Source: an uncultured bacterium
Lineage (GTDB): Bacteria > Bacillota > Clostridia > Lachnospirales > Lachnospiraceae
Direction: 5' to 3'
DNA length: 64,000 nucleotides
Assembly (NCBI GenBank): GCA_948467735.1
Contig: CAOKFN010000026.1
Location: 1 to 64,000 of the forward strand
Shown: positions 19,485-27,797 of the stretch, one piece after another
How positions within the stretch are numbered: position 1 is the stretch's first letter
Layout of the letters: every line of letters begins with the position of its first letter
The notes under the pieces: model-generated
Told to the model about the DNA's origin: nothing
Database searches by the model: none
The model's input: only the letters and a program-made list of their open reading frames with translations
Translations under genes and position numbers: made by a program

Positions 19485-19530
19485 ATACCAAGGGTTCTTT
19501 TGAACTATCATTCGAGAGAACCTTTGGTAT
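19485..19530 (+). terminator. hairpin after the binding-protein gene
   Basis: A 16-bp stem (ATACCAAGGGTTCTTT with AGAGAACCTTTGGTAT, G-U pairs allowed) with a 14-base loop, extended by an outer GAATTG/CAATTC pair at 19465 and 19532. There is no strong T-run, so termination may be partial and GH43 read-through is possible. Confidence 0.5.
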
Positions 19531-19640
19531 TCAATTCACGACAATAGAAGCCTCGCGGAGCGTGGATTCTATTGTTTTTTCATATTCCGCCGAATTGCAG
19601 CACCGGAAGCACGGAGCGGAACTAACATGGAGGGATTGAT

Positions 19641-21209
19641 ATGGATCAGAACAAGGTGAAAAAAATGTGGATTGCGGATCAGGGGGACGGAACTTATAAG
19701 AATCCCATTCTCTACACGGATTATTCCGACCCGGACGCCGTCAGAGTGGGGGACGATTTCTTTATGATAGCGTCCAGCTTCAGCAATGTGCCGTCGGTGC
19801 CGCTTCTGCACTCAAAGGATCTGGTAAATTGGGAAATCATCAATTATGTGATGGAGCGCATGCCTTTTGAGAGCTTTGACGTCCCGAGGTACGGCTGCGG
19901 CGCATGGGCGCCCGCCATCCGCTATCATGATGGATTATACTATGTGTTTATTCCCTTTGTGGATGAAGGCATTATGATGTGTACCGCCAAGGACCCTTGG
20001 GGAAAATGGAGCGAGCCTCATTTTATCAAGCAGAATGCGGGATGGATTGACCCCTGCCCCTTCTGGGACGACGACGGAACCATGTACATGGTAAACGGTT
20101 TTGCCAAGAGCAGAATCGGTTTTAAGAGCGCGCTCTACGTCTCGCCTGTCCGCGACGAGGGCGCAGGGCTTACGGCGTTTCCCGACGAGGGCGGCTTTGT
20201 CTATGACGGACATGCCACCCAGCCCACCATCGAGGGGCCGAAGCTGTACAAGAGAAACGGCTATTATTACATCTTTGCCCCCGCAGGCGGCGTGAAGCCC
20301 GGCTGGCAGACCGTGCTGCGTTCCAAGAAAATATTGGGGCCTTATGAGGAAAAGATTGTTCTCCATCAGGGAAATACCCAGGTCAACGGCCCTCATCAGG
20401 GAGCATGGGTGGATACCCCAAGCGGCGAGGACTGGTTCCTGCATTTTCAGGATGTGGGAAGCGCGGGCAGAATCGTGCATTTACAGCCCATGCATTGGGT
20501 GGACGACTGGCCGGTGATCGGTGTTAACGAGGATGAGAACGGCTGCGGGGAGCCGGTGACAGTCTATAGAAAACCTGACGTGGGGGCGGTATATCCCGTC
20601 AATGCCCCGGAGGACAGCGATTTCTTCCAAGGGAAGACTCTTGGCCTGCAATGGCAGTGGAACGCAAATCCAAAAGACGGCTGGTATGCTCTGGGGGACG
20701 GAAATTTACGGCTGTACGCACAGAAACAGCAGGCCGGACAGCTGGTCAGCGATATGGGAAATCTTCTGGTACAGAAATGGCCCGCGCCTCAGTTCATGAT
20801 TACGGCCTGTCTGCATTTGGACGAGATGAAGGACGGGGATTCCTTCGGCCTGCTGTCTCAGGGAAAATACTGCGATAATCTGCTGGTACGGCAGGAGAAC
20901 GGCGCGAGGAGCCTGCAGCAGAGGATTGAGAAAAAGGGAAAGAAATGGGCGGAAGAGAGCAGGACGGATCTGGGCGCGGTGGAAGGAGACGTTGTCTATC
21001 TTAGAATGAAGGTCAGGAACGCGGAGAAGGTTTCTTGGGAGATGAGTTCGGACGGAGAAAGCTTCCATGCGGTGGGACAGGAGACCGAGGCGGCGGCCAT
21101 GCCCAGCGGCTGGGTCGGCGTGAAGGTCGGGCTGGCGGCGCTGCATGAGGGCGAAGGCGAGTGCGGCTGCGGAAAGGCAGAGTATTTTGTGTTTCAGGAG
21201 CTGGAATAA
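19641..21209 (+). CDS. GH43 beta-xylosidase/arabinofuranosidase-like enzyme
   Basis: 522 residues. The five-bladed propeller of GH43 shows the catalytic base in YSDPDAVRVGDDF (Asp30), the pKa-modulating Asp137 in WIDPCPFWDDDG and the acid Glu198 in TIEGPKLYKRNGYYY. The C-terminal ~190 residues form the beta-sandwich seen in GH43 subfamily 10-12 enzymes. It likely releases xylose or arabinose from imported xylo-oligosaccharides. No signal peptide, so cytoplasmic. AGGGATTG precedes the ATG. A GH3 gene follows and would act on the same products. Confidence 0.85.
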   Translation: MDQNKVKKMWIADQGDGTYKNPILYTDYSDPDAVRVGDDFFMIASSFSNVPSVPLLHSKDLVNWEIINYVMERMPFESFDVPRYGCGAWAPAIRYHDGLYYVFIPFVDEGIMMCTAKDPWGKWSEPHFIKQNAGWIDPCPFWDDDGTMYMVNGFAKSRIGFKSALYVSPVRDEGAGLTAFPDEGGFVYDGHATQPTIEGPKLYKRNGYYYIFAPAGGVKPGWQTVLRSKKILGPYEEKIVLHQGNTQVNGPHQGAWVDTPSGEDWFLHFQDVGSAGRIVHLQPMHWVDDWPVIGVNEDENGCGEPVTVYRKPDVGAVYPVNAPEDSDFFQGKTLGLQWQWNANPKDGWYALGDGNLRLYAQKQQAGQLVSDMGNLLVQKWPAPQFMITACLHLDEMKDGDSFGLLSQGKYCDNLLVRQENGARSLQQRIEKKGKKWAEESRTDLGAVEGDVVYLRMKVRNAEKVSWEMSSDGESFHAVGQETEAAAMPSGWVGVKVGLAALHEGEGECGCGKAEYFVFQELE

Positions 21210-21279
21210 ATCATATCTTAACTGCAATGAATTCAAGTCAGCAATGTCATGAGCCAGAAGACCGCCAAAGGCGGACAGG

Positions 21280-21490
21280 GAGGCGAAGCAGGAGCCGGAG
21301 CGTGTGCTAACTGACAGCGGGCGGGAGGCGAAGCAGGTGCCAGAGCAGGTGCTGAAACAGACAGCGGGCGAGAGGCGAAGCAGGAGCCGGAGCGTGCGCT
21401 GAAACTGACAGCGAGCGGAAGCCGAAGCATGTGCCGGAGCGTATGCTGAAACTGGCAGCGAGCTGGAGCCGAAACGGACAGCGGAACAGG
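21280..21490 (+). repeat. imperfect ~46-bp tandem repeats upstream of the GH3 gene
   Basis: About 4.5 copies begin at 21280, 21325, 21372, 21418 and 21466, each near GAGGCGAAGCAGG...GAGCG...CTGA...CAGCG. The unit length is not a multiple of three and the tract carries stops in frame with the GH3 gene, so it is treated as non-coding. It fills most of the 330-base gap before GH3. Confidence 0.7.
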
Positions 21491-21539
21491 CAATGTCGGC
21501 TTGAAAAGAGATAGGAAGTTTGAGAGGAGCGATACGGCA

Positions 21540-23669
21540 ATGGAGATAATGGAGAACCGGGAGCGGCTGGAGGCATACCGGGAGAAAGCGCGGAAACTGG
21601 TGGAACAGATGACGCTGGAAGAAAAGGCGGGGCAGACCCTCTACGATGCCCCCGCCATTCCTAGGCTTGGAATCAAGGCCTATAATTGGTGGAACGAAGC
21701 TCTGCATGGGGTAGCGAGGGCCGGAGTGGCCACCGTTTTCCCGCAGGCCATCGGACTGGCGGCCAGCTTTGACCAAGATTTCGTGGAGAAAATTGCGGAC
21801 GCCATTTCCACGGAAGGCCGCGCAAAATATAACATGCAGCAGAAATACGAGGATACGGAGCGGTATAAGGGGCTGACCTTCTGGGCGCCGAACGTGAATA
21901 TCTTTCGGGACCCCAGATGGGGCAGGGGCCATGAGACCTTCGGGGAAGACCCCTATCTTTCCTCCCGTCTGGGAGTGCATTTCGTCAGGGGACTTCAAGG
22001 CCATGATGAAAATGTCTACAAATCCGCCGCCTGCGCCAAGCATTTTGCCGTACACAGCGGCCCGGAAGACCTGCGGCATGAATTTAACGTGGATGTGGAC
22101 AAACAGGATTTGTACGAGACCTACCTTCCCGCGTTCAAGGCCTGCGTTCAGGAAGGCCATGTGGAAACCGTGATGGGGGCCTATAACCGGGTGGACGGAG
22201 CCCCCTGCTGCGGCAGTCATATGCTTCTTCAGGAAATTCTGCGGGACGAATGGGGCTTCGAGGGCCATGTGGTCAGCGACTGCGGGGCGATTAAGGACTT
22301 CTATCTGCATCATATGGTGGTGGATACGCCGGTGGAAGCCGCCGCAATGGCCATGAAAAACGGCTGTGATTTGAACTGCGGCAATCTGTTCCAATATCTG
22401 ACCCAAGCGGTTAACGAAGGCTTGGTGGAAGAGAGCCGACTGGACGAGGCAGTGGTGAATCTGCTCACGGCCAGAGCCAAGCTGGGGATTCTGGATCAGA
22501 AAGAACACAGCGTCTACGACGAGATTCCTTATGAAGTCGTGGACAGCCCCTCCATGCGGGAGCTGAACAAGGAGGCCGCGGCCCGCACCGTGGTTCTTTT
22601 GAAAAACGAGGGAAACCTTCTGCCTCTGGACAAAAAGAAAATCCGCACCCTTGGAGTAATCGGGCCCAACGCGGACAACCGCAAGGCGCTGGTGGGAAAT
22701 TATGAGGGAACCGCTTCCCATTACTGGACCATTCTGGAAGGCTTGCAGGATTATCTGGGAGATTCGGCCAGAATTCTGTATTCCCAAGGCTGCCATCTCT
22801 GCCATGTCAACAAGGAAGGCAAAGGGGACGACCGCAGCGCGGAAGTGAAGGCGGTCTGCGAGGCCAGCGATGTGGTGATTGCCTGCATGGGACTGGACGC
22901 CAGCTTGGAGGGCGAGCAGGGAGATGCCAACAACGAGTTTGCCAGCGGGGACAAACCCAATCTGAACCTGCCCGGAAAACAGCAGGAAATTCTGGAAACC
23001 ATCTGCTCCTTCGGCAAGCCGGTGGTGCTGGTGCTTTTGTCGGGGAGCGCGCTGGCGGTAACTTGGGCGCAGGAGCATGTCCCCGCCGTTATACAGGGGT
23101 GGTATCCGGGGGCCATGGGCGGGAAAGCCATTGCGGAGATATTGTTTGGGGACAGGTCTCCGGAAGGAAAGCTGCCCGTAACCTTTTATAAGACCACGGA
23201 GGAGCTGCCGGAATTTACGGATTATCACATGAAGGGCAGAACCTACCGCTATATGGAACAGGAGGCGCTGTACCCCTTCGGCTACGGCCTGTCCTATACT
23301 TCCTTTGCCTTTGAAAACGCGGCGGCAGACACGGACAAGGTCACGGAGGAGGGCGTGGGGCTGACGGTTCGGGTGAAAAATACGGGCCATATGCGGGGCC
23401 GGGAAACCGTTCAGGTTTACGTGAAGATTTTGAAAGACGGCACACCCAATGCGCAGTTAAAGGCCTTTGAGAAGATTTCTCTGGAACCGGGAGAGATGCA
23501 GGAGGTCAATATCCGGCTGCCCAAAGAGGCTTTCGGGCTTTATGATGCTGACGGCCGCTTTGTCTATTATCCGGGAGAGGCGCAGATTTTCATCGGCGGT
23601 CAGGCGCCGGATGACAGGAGCCGCCAGCTCACCGGACGGACAGTGGAGGCGCTTCGGGTAAAGATGTAA
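21540..23669 (+). CDS. GH3 beta-xylosidase/beta-glucosidase-like enzyme
   Basis: 709 residues in the order (beta/alpha)8 barrel, alpha/beta sandwich and C-terminal fibronectin-III-like domain (NTGHMRGRETVQVYV). The catalytic nucleophile is Asp247 in VVSDCGAI. NVNIFRDPRWGRGHETFGED and KHFAVHSGPE are GH3 hallmarks, and the NWWNEALHGVARAG start is typical of clostridial beta-xylosidases. No signal peptide, so it probably acts on imported oligosaccharides. ATG 21540 is preferred (AGGAG ten bases upstream) over an in-frame TTG at 21501. Confidence 0.9.
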   Translation: MEIMENRERLEAYREKARKLVEQMTLEEKAGQTLYDAPAIPRLGIKAYNWWNEALHGVARAGVATVFPQAIGLAASFDQDFVEKIADAISTEGRAKYNMQQKYEDTERYKGLTFWAPNVNIFRDPRWGRGHETFGEDPYLSSRLGVHFVRGLQGHDENVYKSAACAKHFAVHSGPEDLRHEFNVDVDKQDLYETYLPAFKACVQEGHVETVMGAYNRVDGAPCCGSHMLLQEILRDEWGFEGHVVSDCGAIKDFYLHHMVVDTPVEAAAMAMKNGCDLNCGNLFQYLTQAVNEGLVEESRLDEAVVNLLTARAKLGILDQKEHSVYDEIPYEVVDSPSMRELNKEAAARTVVLLKNEGNLLPLDKKKIRTLGVIGPNADNRKALVGNYEGTASHYWTILEGLQDYLGDSARILYSQGCHLCHVNKEGKGDDRSAEVKAVCEASDVVIACMGLDASLEGEQGDANNEFASGDKPNLNLPGKQQEILETICSFGKPVVLVLLSGSALAVTWAQEHVPAVIQGWYPGAMGGKAIAEILFGDRSPEGKLPVTFYKTTEELPEFTDYHMKGRTYRYMEQEALYPFGYGLSYTSFAFENAAADTDKVTEEGVGLTVRVKNTGHMRGRETVQVYVKILKDGTPNAQLKAFEKISLEPGEMQEVNIRLPKEAFGLYDADGRFVYYPGEAQIFIGGQAPDDRSRQLTGRTVEALRVKM

Positions 23670-23710
23670 GGCGGAATCAATTTCAGCGGTGAACAATAAC
23701 TGCGGCGGGG

Positions 23711-25618
23711 TCATTGACTGTTGGCATAATACTGGGCCTGAGCCATCCAAAGCTCATAATATTTTCCGTTTTCTTCGGCGAGGAGCGTTTCGTGGCTTCC
23801 CTGCTGAACTAGGTTTCCGTTGTCAAATACACAGATATCGTCGCAGAAGCGGCAGGAGGACAGGCGGTGGCTGATATAGATCGCCGTCTTGTCCTCAATG
23901 ATTTCGTTGAATCTACTGTAGATCTCCGCCTCGGCGATAGGGTCTAGGGCGGCGGTGGGCTCGTCCAGAATGATAAAGGGAGCGTCCTTGTAGATCGTTC
24001 TTGCAAGGGCGATCTTTTGTTTTTCGCCGCCGGACATAATTACGCCTTCTTCGCTGAAACGTTTGGACAGGTAGGTGTCCATGCCCATGGGAAGCTCCGC
24101 AAGGCGTTTTTCAAAGCCGGCTTTGCGCAGGCAGTCTTCCGCGCGCCTCCTGTCGTACTCCTCCTTCGACGCCACGTTTTGGCCCAGCGTATACTCCGTC
24201 AGGCGGAAGTCCTGAAATACCACGGAGAATACGGAGAGATACTCATCGTAGTCGTATTCCCGGATGTCGATTCCGTTTAACAGGATGACGCCTTCGGTGG
24301 GGTCATGGAGACGGCAGAGAAGCTTGATAAAGGTAGTTTTGCCGGAGCCGTTCTGCCCCACCACGGCAAGTCTTTGTCCCGCCTGAAACGTTACGTTTAC
24401 ATGGCGCAGAGCATACTGATCGCTGCCGGGATATTGGAAGGAAACATCCCGAAATTCAATCTCGCAGTTTTTGACATTTCTCTTTTCCACAGCCAGATTC
24501 CCCTGATGCATCACATTTTCCATATCCAGAAAGTCAAAGTTCAGCTTTAAGAAGACAGCATGGTTGCGCGCCTGCCCCAGCACTTGGAACAGGGAGGAGA
24601 TCTTGCCGGATAGTCTGGAGATGGACGAGATATACTGCGTCACCATGCCTAGGCCGAAAGCGCCCGCCCATGCCTTTGAGCATACGAACAGATAGACCAC
24701 GCCGGTAAAAATCACAGAAAAGACCCTTGAGAGCACATACCATGCGCCTACGACGCCCCGCGCCTTCAGGGCAAAAGGTCCCTTGGAGCAAAAAAGCGCT
24801 TCTTTATTGTTGATATATTTCTCACATACAGACTCTTGGCGGTACATGCGGATGTCCGCCGCAATATCGGTTTTTTTGTGTCCCAGAAAGCCGTAAAAAC
24901 CAAAGAGCAGATTGCCGAGATTGTGCTGACCGGCGCTTTTTGCCCAGAAGGCGTCCGCTTTTACCACAAATAAAGGGGACAGGTAGGTTACGGCAAGCAG
25001 AAGCCCTGCGATGAGCAGAAGAAACAACGGACTGTTCAGCGCGGTCAGTTTTCCGGCGCTTTCAGGCACCCTGCTGGTAAACAGGCTGATTGTCAGGGAA
25101 AAGCTGCCGAACAGTGAGACGACTCCCGACAGGATCGCGTCATAAAACCAGATGACTCTGCGGAGGCTTCTGCCGGAATTATTGGAATATTGATCCAGTG
25201 TATCCAGCTTTTCATGCACTTTGGCGTCGTCTATCAGGCAGTAGTCCATACGCATCATTTTGTCTGCTTTTATCTGGCGTTCCAGCCAAAACAGAAAATG
25301 GTCTTCGATCCTGAAATGTCTGCGGGTCAGGGCGGAGATCAGGGAGAGAAACGCCGAGAACCCCAAGGTGAGCGTCACCAGCAGCATAAGTCTCTGAGGA
25401 TCTCGGCTCCCCGACAGTTCCTCGATGATCCGCGCCGAGAGGTAAATATTGACAAAAGGGGTCAGCGCGGTATAGATTGTGTAAAAAGTATGTATCCGGA
25501 GCATGCTGGGGCGATAGCGGGAAAACAGCTTCAACGCCCTCAGGCTGATCTTCCAAGTTTCCTTCCATGATAGCTGGTTCTGGTTTTTCTTAGTTTTATG
25601 TTGGGATGTTTCAGGCAT
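23711..25618 (-). CDS. ABC exporter, fused membrane and ATPase domains (second of pair)
   Basis: 635 residues: six membrane helices in the first ~330 residues, then an ATPase with Walker A GQNGSGKTT, signature MSGGEKQKI and Walker B FIILDEPTAALD. The ATG at 25618 has GGAGG upstream and overlaps the 3' end of the partner gene by eight bases, so the two are co-translated and probably form a heterodimeric exporter. Substrate unknown; peptide, lipid or drug are all possible. It converges with the GH3 gene across a 41-base gap. Confidence 0.88.
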   Translation of the reverse strand: MPETSQHKTKKNQNQLSWKETWKISLRALKLFSRYRPSMLRIHTFYTIYTALTPFVNIYLSARIIEELSGSRDPQRLMLLVTLTLGFSAFLSLISALTRRHFRIEDHFLFWLERQIKADKMMRMDYCLIDDAKVHEKLDTLDQYSNNSGRSLRRVIWFYDAILSGVVSLFGSFSLTISLFTSRVPESAGKLTALNSPLFLLLIAGLLLAVTYLSPLFVVKADAFWAKSAGQHNLGNLLFGFYGFLGHKKTDIAADIRMYRQESVCEKYINNKEALFCSKGPFALKARGVVGAWYVLSRVFSVIFTGVVYLFVCSKAWAGAFGLGMVTQYISSISRLSGKISSLFQVLGQARNHAVFLKLNFDFLDMENVMHQGNLAVEKRNVKNCEIEFRDVSFQYPGSDQYALRHVNVTFQAGQRLAVVGQNGSGKTTFIKLLCRLHDPTEGVILLNGIDIREYDYDEYLSVFSVVFQDFRLTEYTLGQNVASKEEYDRRRAEDCLRKAGFEKRLAELPMGMDTYLSKRFSEEGVIMSGGEKQKIALARTIYKDAPFIILDEPTAALDPIAEAEIYSRFNEIIEDKTAIYISHRLSSCRFCDDICVFDNGNLVQQGSHETLLAEENGKYYELWMAQAQYYANSQ

Positions 25619-27470
25619 AGGCGGATTCCTCCTCTCTGTAATATCTGCTCTGAACCTCAAAGAGCTCCGCATAGGCGGCCCCCTTTTGAAGCAGCGTCTC
25701 GTGGGTGCCTTCCTCGGCGATGCGCCCGTCCGCAATCAGAATAATGCGGTCGCAGAAGCGGGTGGAGGCGAGACGGTGGGAAATGTACACAGAGGAGCGT
25801 CCTTTGGTCATTTCGCTGTACTTCTGGTACAGATCTGATTCCGCAATAGGATCCAAGGCGGCGGTGGGCTCGTCCAGCACCACCACGGCACCGTTTTTGT
25901 AAAGGGCTCTGGCCAGCATCAGGCGCTGGGTCTCCCCGCCGGAAAGCAGCACCGCGTCTTGATAGATTTCCCGGTTCAGCTTGGTCTCATAACCGTCCGG
26001 CAGGGACTCAATCTTCGCCGTAAGGGACGCCTTTCCAGCACATTCCCGGACTCGATCCATGTCGATATCATCCTCCGACTGCGCCACGTTGGCGGCAATG
26101 GAAGCGGCCAGCAGGGAAAAGTCCTGAAAAACGGCGGAAAACAGCCCGTAATAATCGGGGCGGCTGTATTCCCGGATATCCCTGCCGTTTAAGAGGACGC
26201 GGCCCTCCGTGGGATCCAGCAGACCGCAGAGTAATTTTACAAGGGTGGTTTTCCCGGCGCCGTTTAAGCCCACGACAGCCAGCTTCTCCCCGGGATGGAG
26301 GGTGAGGTCGATGCCGGTCAGCGTATCCTTCTCCGCCTTGGGATAACGGTAGCTCACATGCTCCATGCGGATTTCAACAGGGCTGTCCGGCTTTAGCCGG
26401 ATGGGATCGCCGTCCTTGATGTGGAAAGGCTCAGGATACTCCAAAAATTCCCGGATGACGGAGATATCCGTGCTCTGTCGGTGCATGGTCAGCACACTGT
26501 TTAAGATACCGTTCACCCAGCCGGTGAAGCTTCCCACCGCGCTGAAGTAAAGCAGAAACAGGGAGATGCTGATTTTGTCATTTAAGACAAGTCCGATCAG
26601 GTATGCGTAGGCAGCGGCGTTTCGCAGAAAGGCAAAGATTAAATCAGCGATGCCCGCCCAGATAAAAATATTCTGTTCCTTCATCAGATAAGCCAGATAA
26701 GCCTTGGTCGCCTTTTCCTGAAGCTCTTCAAACCATGGGCGCAGGCCGAAGAGGCGGATGTCCTTTGCCATGGTATGGTCTTTGGATCGGTTCAGTATGT
26801 ATCTCAATTGATCCTGCGTTCTGCTCAATTCTTCCTTATGCTTGTAGCGGTAGTTGTTTAACGGTTTGCTGATAAAATAGTCCAAAAGGCTGGTGACGAG
26901 CGATATCGCAATCAGCGCAGGCGGAAGGGCGGACATTAAAATCAGGTAAATGACAAAACCTGACACATTTTGATAGATGGACTGCATACTGTACCAGATG
27001 GATTGTGCAGCTTTGCCATTGGAGTTCGAGGCGTCAACGGCGGCTGTGGAAAGCGTCTGATACTCTTTTTGGTCGAGATTCTGGTAGGAGGTGGTGCATG
27101 CTTTGGCGTTCAGCCGGCTGATAATTGCCATGCGCAGGGTTGTTTTCCCGTATTCCTCATTGGCGTTTATATAGGTGGAAGCGGCGTTAATCAGCAGGTT
27201 CAGGTCCACAAAACCGAGGATGGTGAGAATCAGCGTGGGAAAGGGGGCGTGCTTCTCCACGTTTCCCAGAATCGCAGGGGTGATGAACAGATTTGAGAGA
27301 TTCCCCAATACGGCCAAGGTGGCGGATAAAAAACAAAGGATCGGCACCTTTTTCTCTTTTTCCTCCCAAGACAGCTTCAACATCCACCAAGCATTCTGAC
27401 ACATATTAAATTTGGGCTTGGGGGTTTTCGCCTTTTTTGCCGACGCTGTCTTCTTGTTTTTTTCTTTCAT
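25611..27470 (-). CDS. ABC exporter, fused membrane and ATPase domains (first of pair)
   Basis: 619 residues with a lysine-rich, hydrophilic N-terminus (~30 residues), six membrane helices and an ATPase domain: Walker A GLNGAGKTT, signature LSGGETQRL, Walker B VVVLDEPTAALD. ATG 27470 has GGAGGT five bases upstream. This gene leads the operon; its leader contains the hairpin element at 27551-27614 and promoter-like repeats. Confidence 0.88.
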   Translation of the reverse strand: MKEKNKKTASAKKAKTPKPKFNMCQNAWWMLKLSWEEKEKKVPILCFLSATLAVLGNLSNLFITPAILGNVEKHAPFPTLILTILGFVDLNLLINAASTYINANEEYGKTTLRMAIISRLNAKACTTSYQNLDQKEYQTLSTAAVDASNSNGKAAQSIWYSMQSIYQNVSGFVIYLILMSALPPALIAISLVTSLLDYFISKPLNNYRYKHKEELSRTQDQLRYILNRSKDHTMAKDIRLFGLRPWFEELQEKATKAYLAYLMKEQNIFIWAGIADLIFAFLRNAAAYAYLIGLVLNDKISISLFLLYFSAVGSFTGWVNGILNSVLTMHRQSTDISVIREFLEYPEPFHIKDGDPIRLKPDSPVEIRMEHVSYRYPKAEKDTLTGIDLTLHPGEKLAVVGLNGAGKTTLVKLLCGLLDPTEGRVLLNGRDIREYSRPDYYGLFSAVFQDFSLLAASIAANVAQSEDDIDMDRVRECAGKASLTAKIESLPDGYETKLNREIYQDAVLLSGGETQRLMLARALYKNGAVVVLDEPTAALDPIAESDLYQKYSEMTKGRSSVYISHRLASTRFCDRIILIADGRIAEEGTHETLLQKGAAYAELFEVQSRYYREEESAYA

Positions 27471-27550
27471 GGGATACCTCCGTATGCGGAAACAAGTCTT
27501 TGGCCTTCGCTGCTGCTTTGGATGGAAGCCTGCCATAGTTTTTGTCTTAT

Positions 27551-27614
27551 ACTACATAACGCCGGAATTTACCGTACTGCGCCGGTTAAACGTATATAGT
27601 CGGCGTTATGTAGT
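27551..27614 (-). repeat. dispersed hairpin element, copy A
   Basis: A 64-base segment bounded by a perfect 14-base inverted repeat (ACTACATAACGCCG / CGGCGTTATGTAGT). A related copy with the same ends lies at 39047-39109. Similarity between the two appears to continue outward on one side (TATACTG-TTAAC text). It sits in the leader of the ABC exporter operon. Confidence 0.75.
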
Positions 27615-27626
27615 CGGACGGCTCGG

Positions 27627-27682
27627 AAATTTTAAATGTTGAGCAGTATAAATCAAATTTTAACTGTTAAGCAGTATAAATC
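27627..27682 (-). promoter_or_regulatory. 28-bp tandem duplication carrying promoter-like boxes
   Basis: Two adjacent 28-base units (27627-27654 and 27655-27682) agree at 26 positions. Read on the - strand each contains TTGATT-N16-TAAAAT, so either could drive the ABC exporter operon starting at 27470. The remainder of the 27471-27797 gap holds the hairpin element and nothing else recognised. Confidence 0.5.
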
Positions 27683-27797
27683 AAATGGATTGGTTTAAGC
27701 TTATTATATCCCGAAAGGTCTTATTTGCAAAGTGATTTTTCAGGGAGAGCGTCAGGCTTCTTGTGAGTTCCACTCTCCGCCGAAGCTGCGGCGTGTA

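Noticed and set aside
20706..23390. 894-residue open frame on the - strand opposite the GH43 and GH3 genes
   Set aside because: It is the mirror of strong GH43/GH3 coding; its translation has no family features and no ribosome site.
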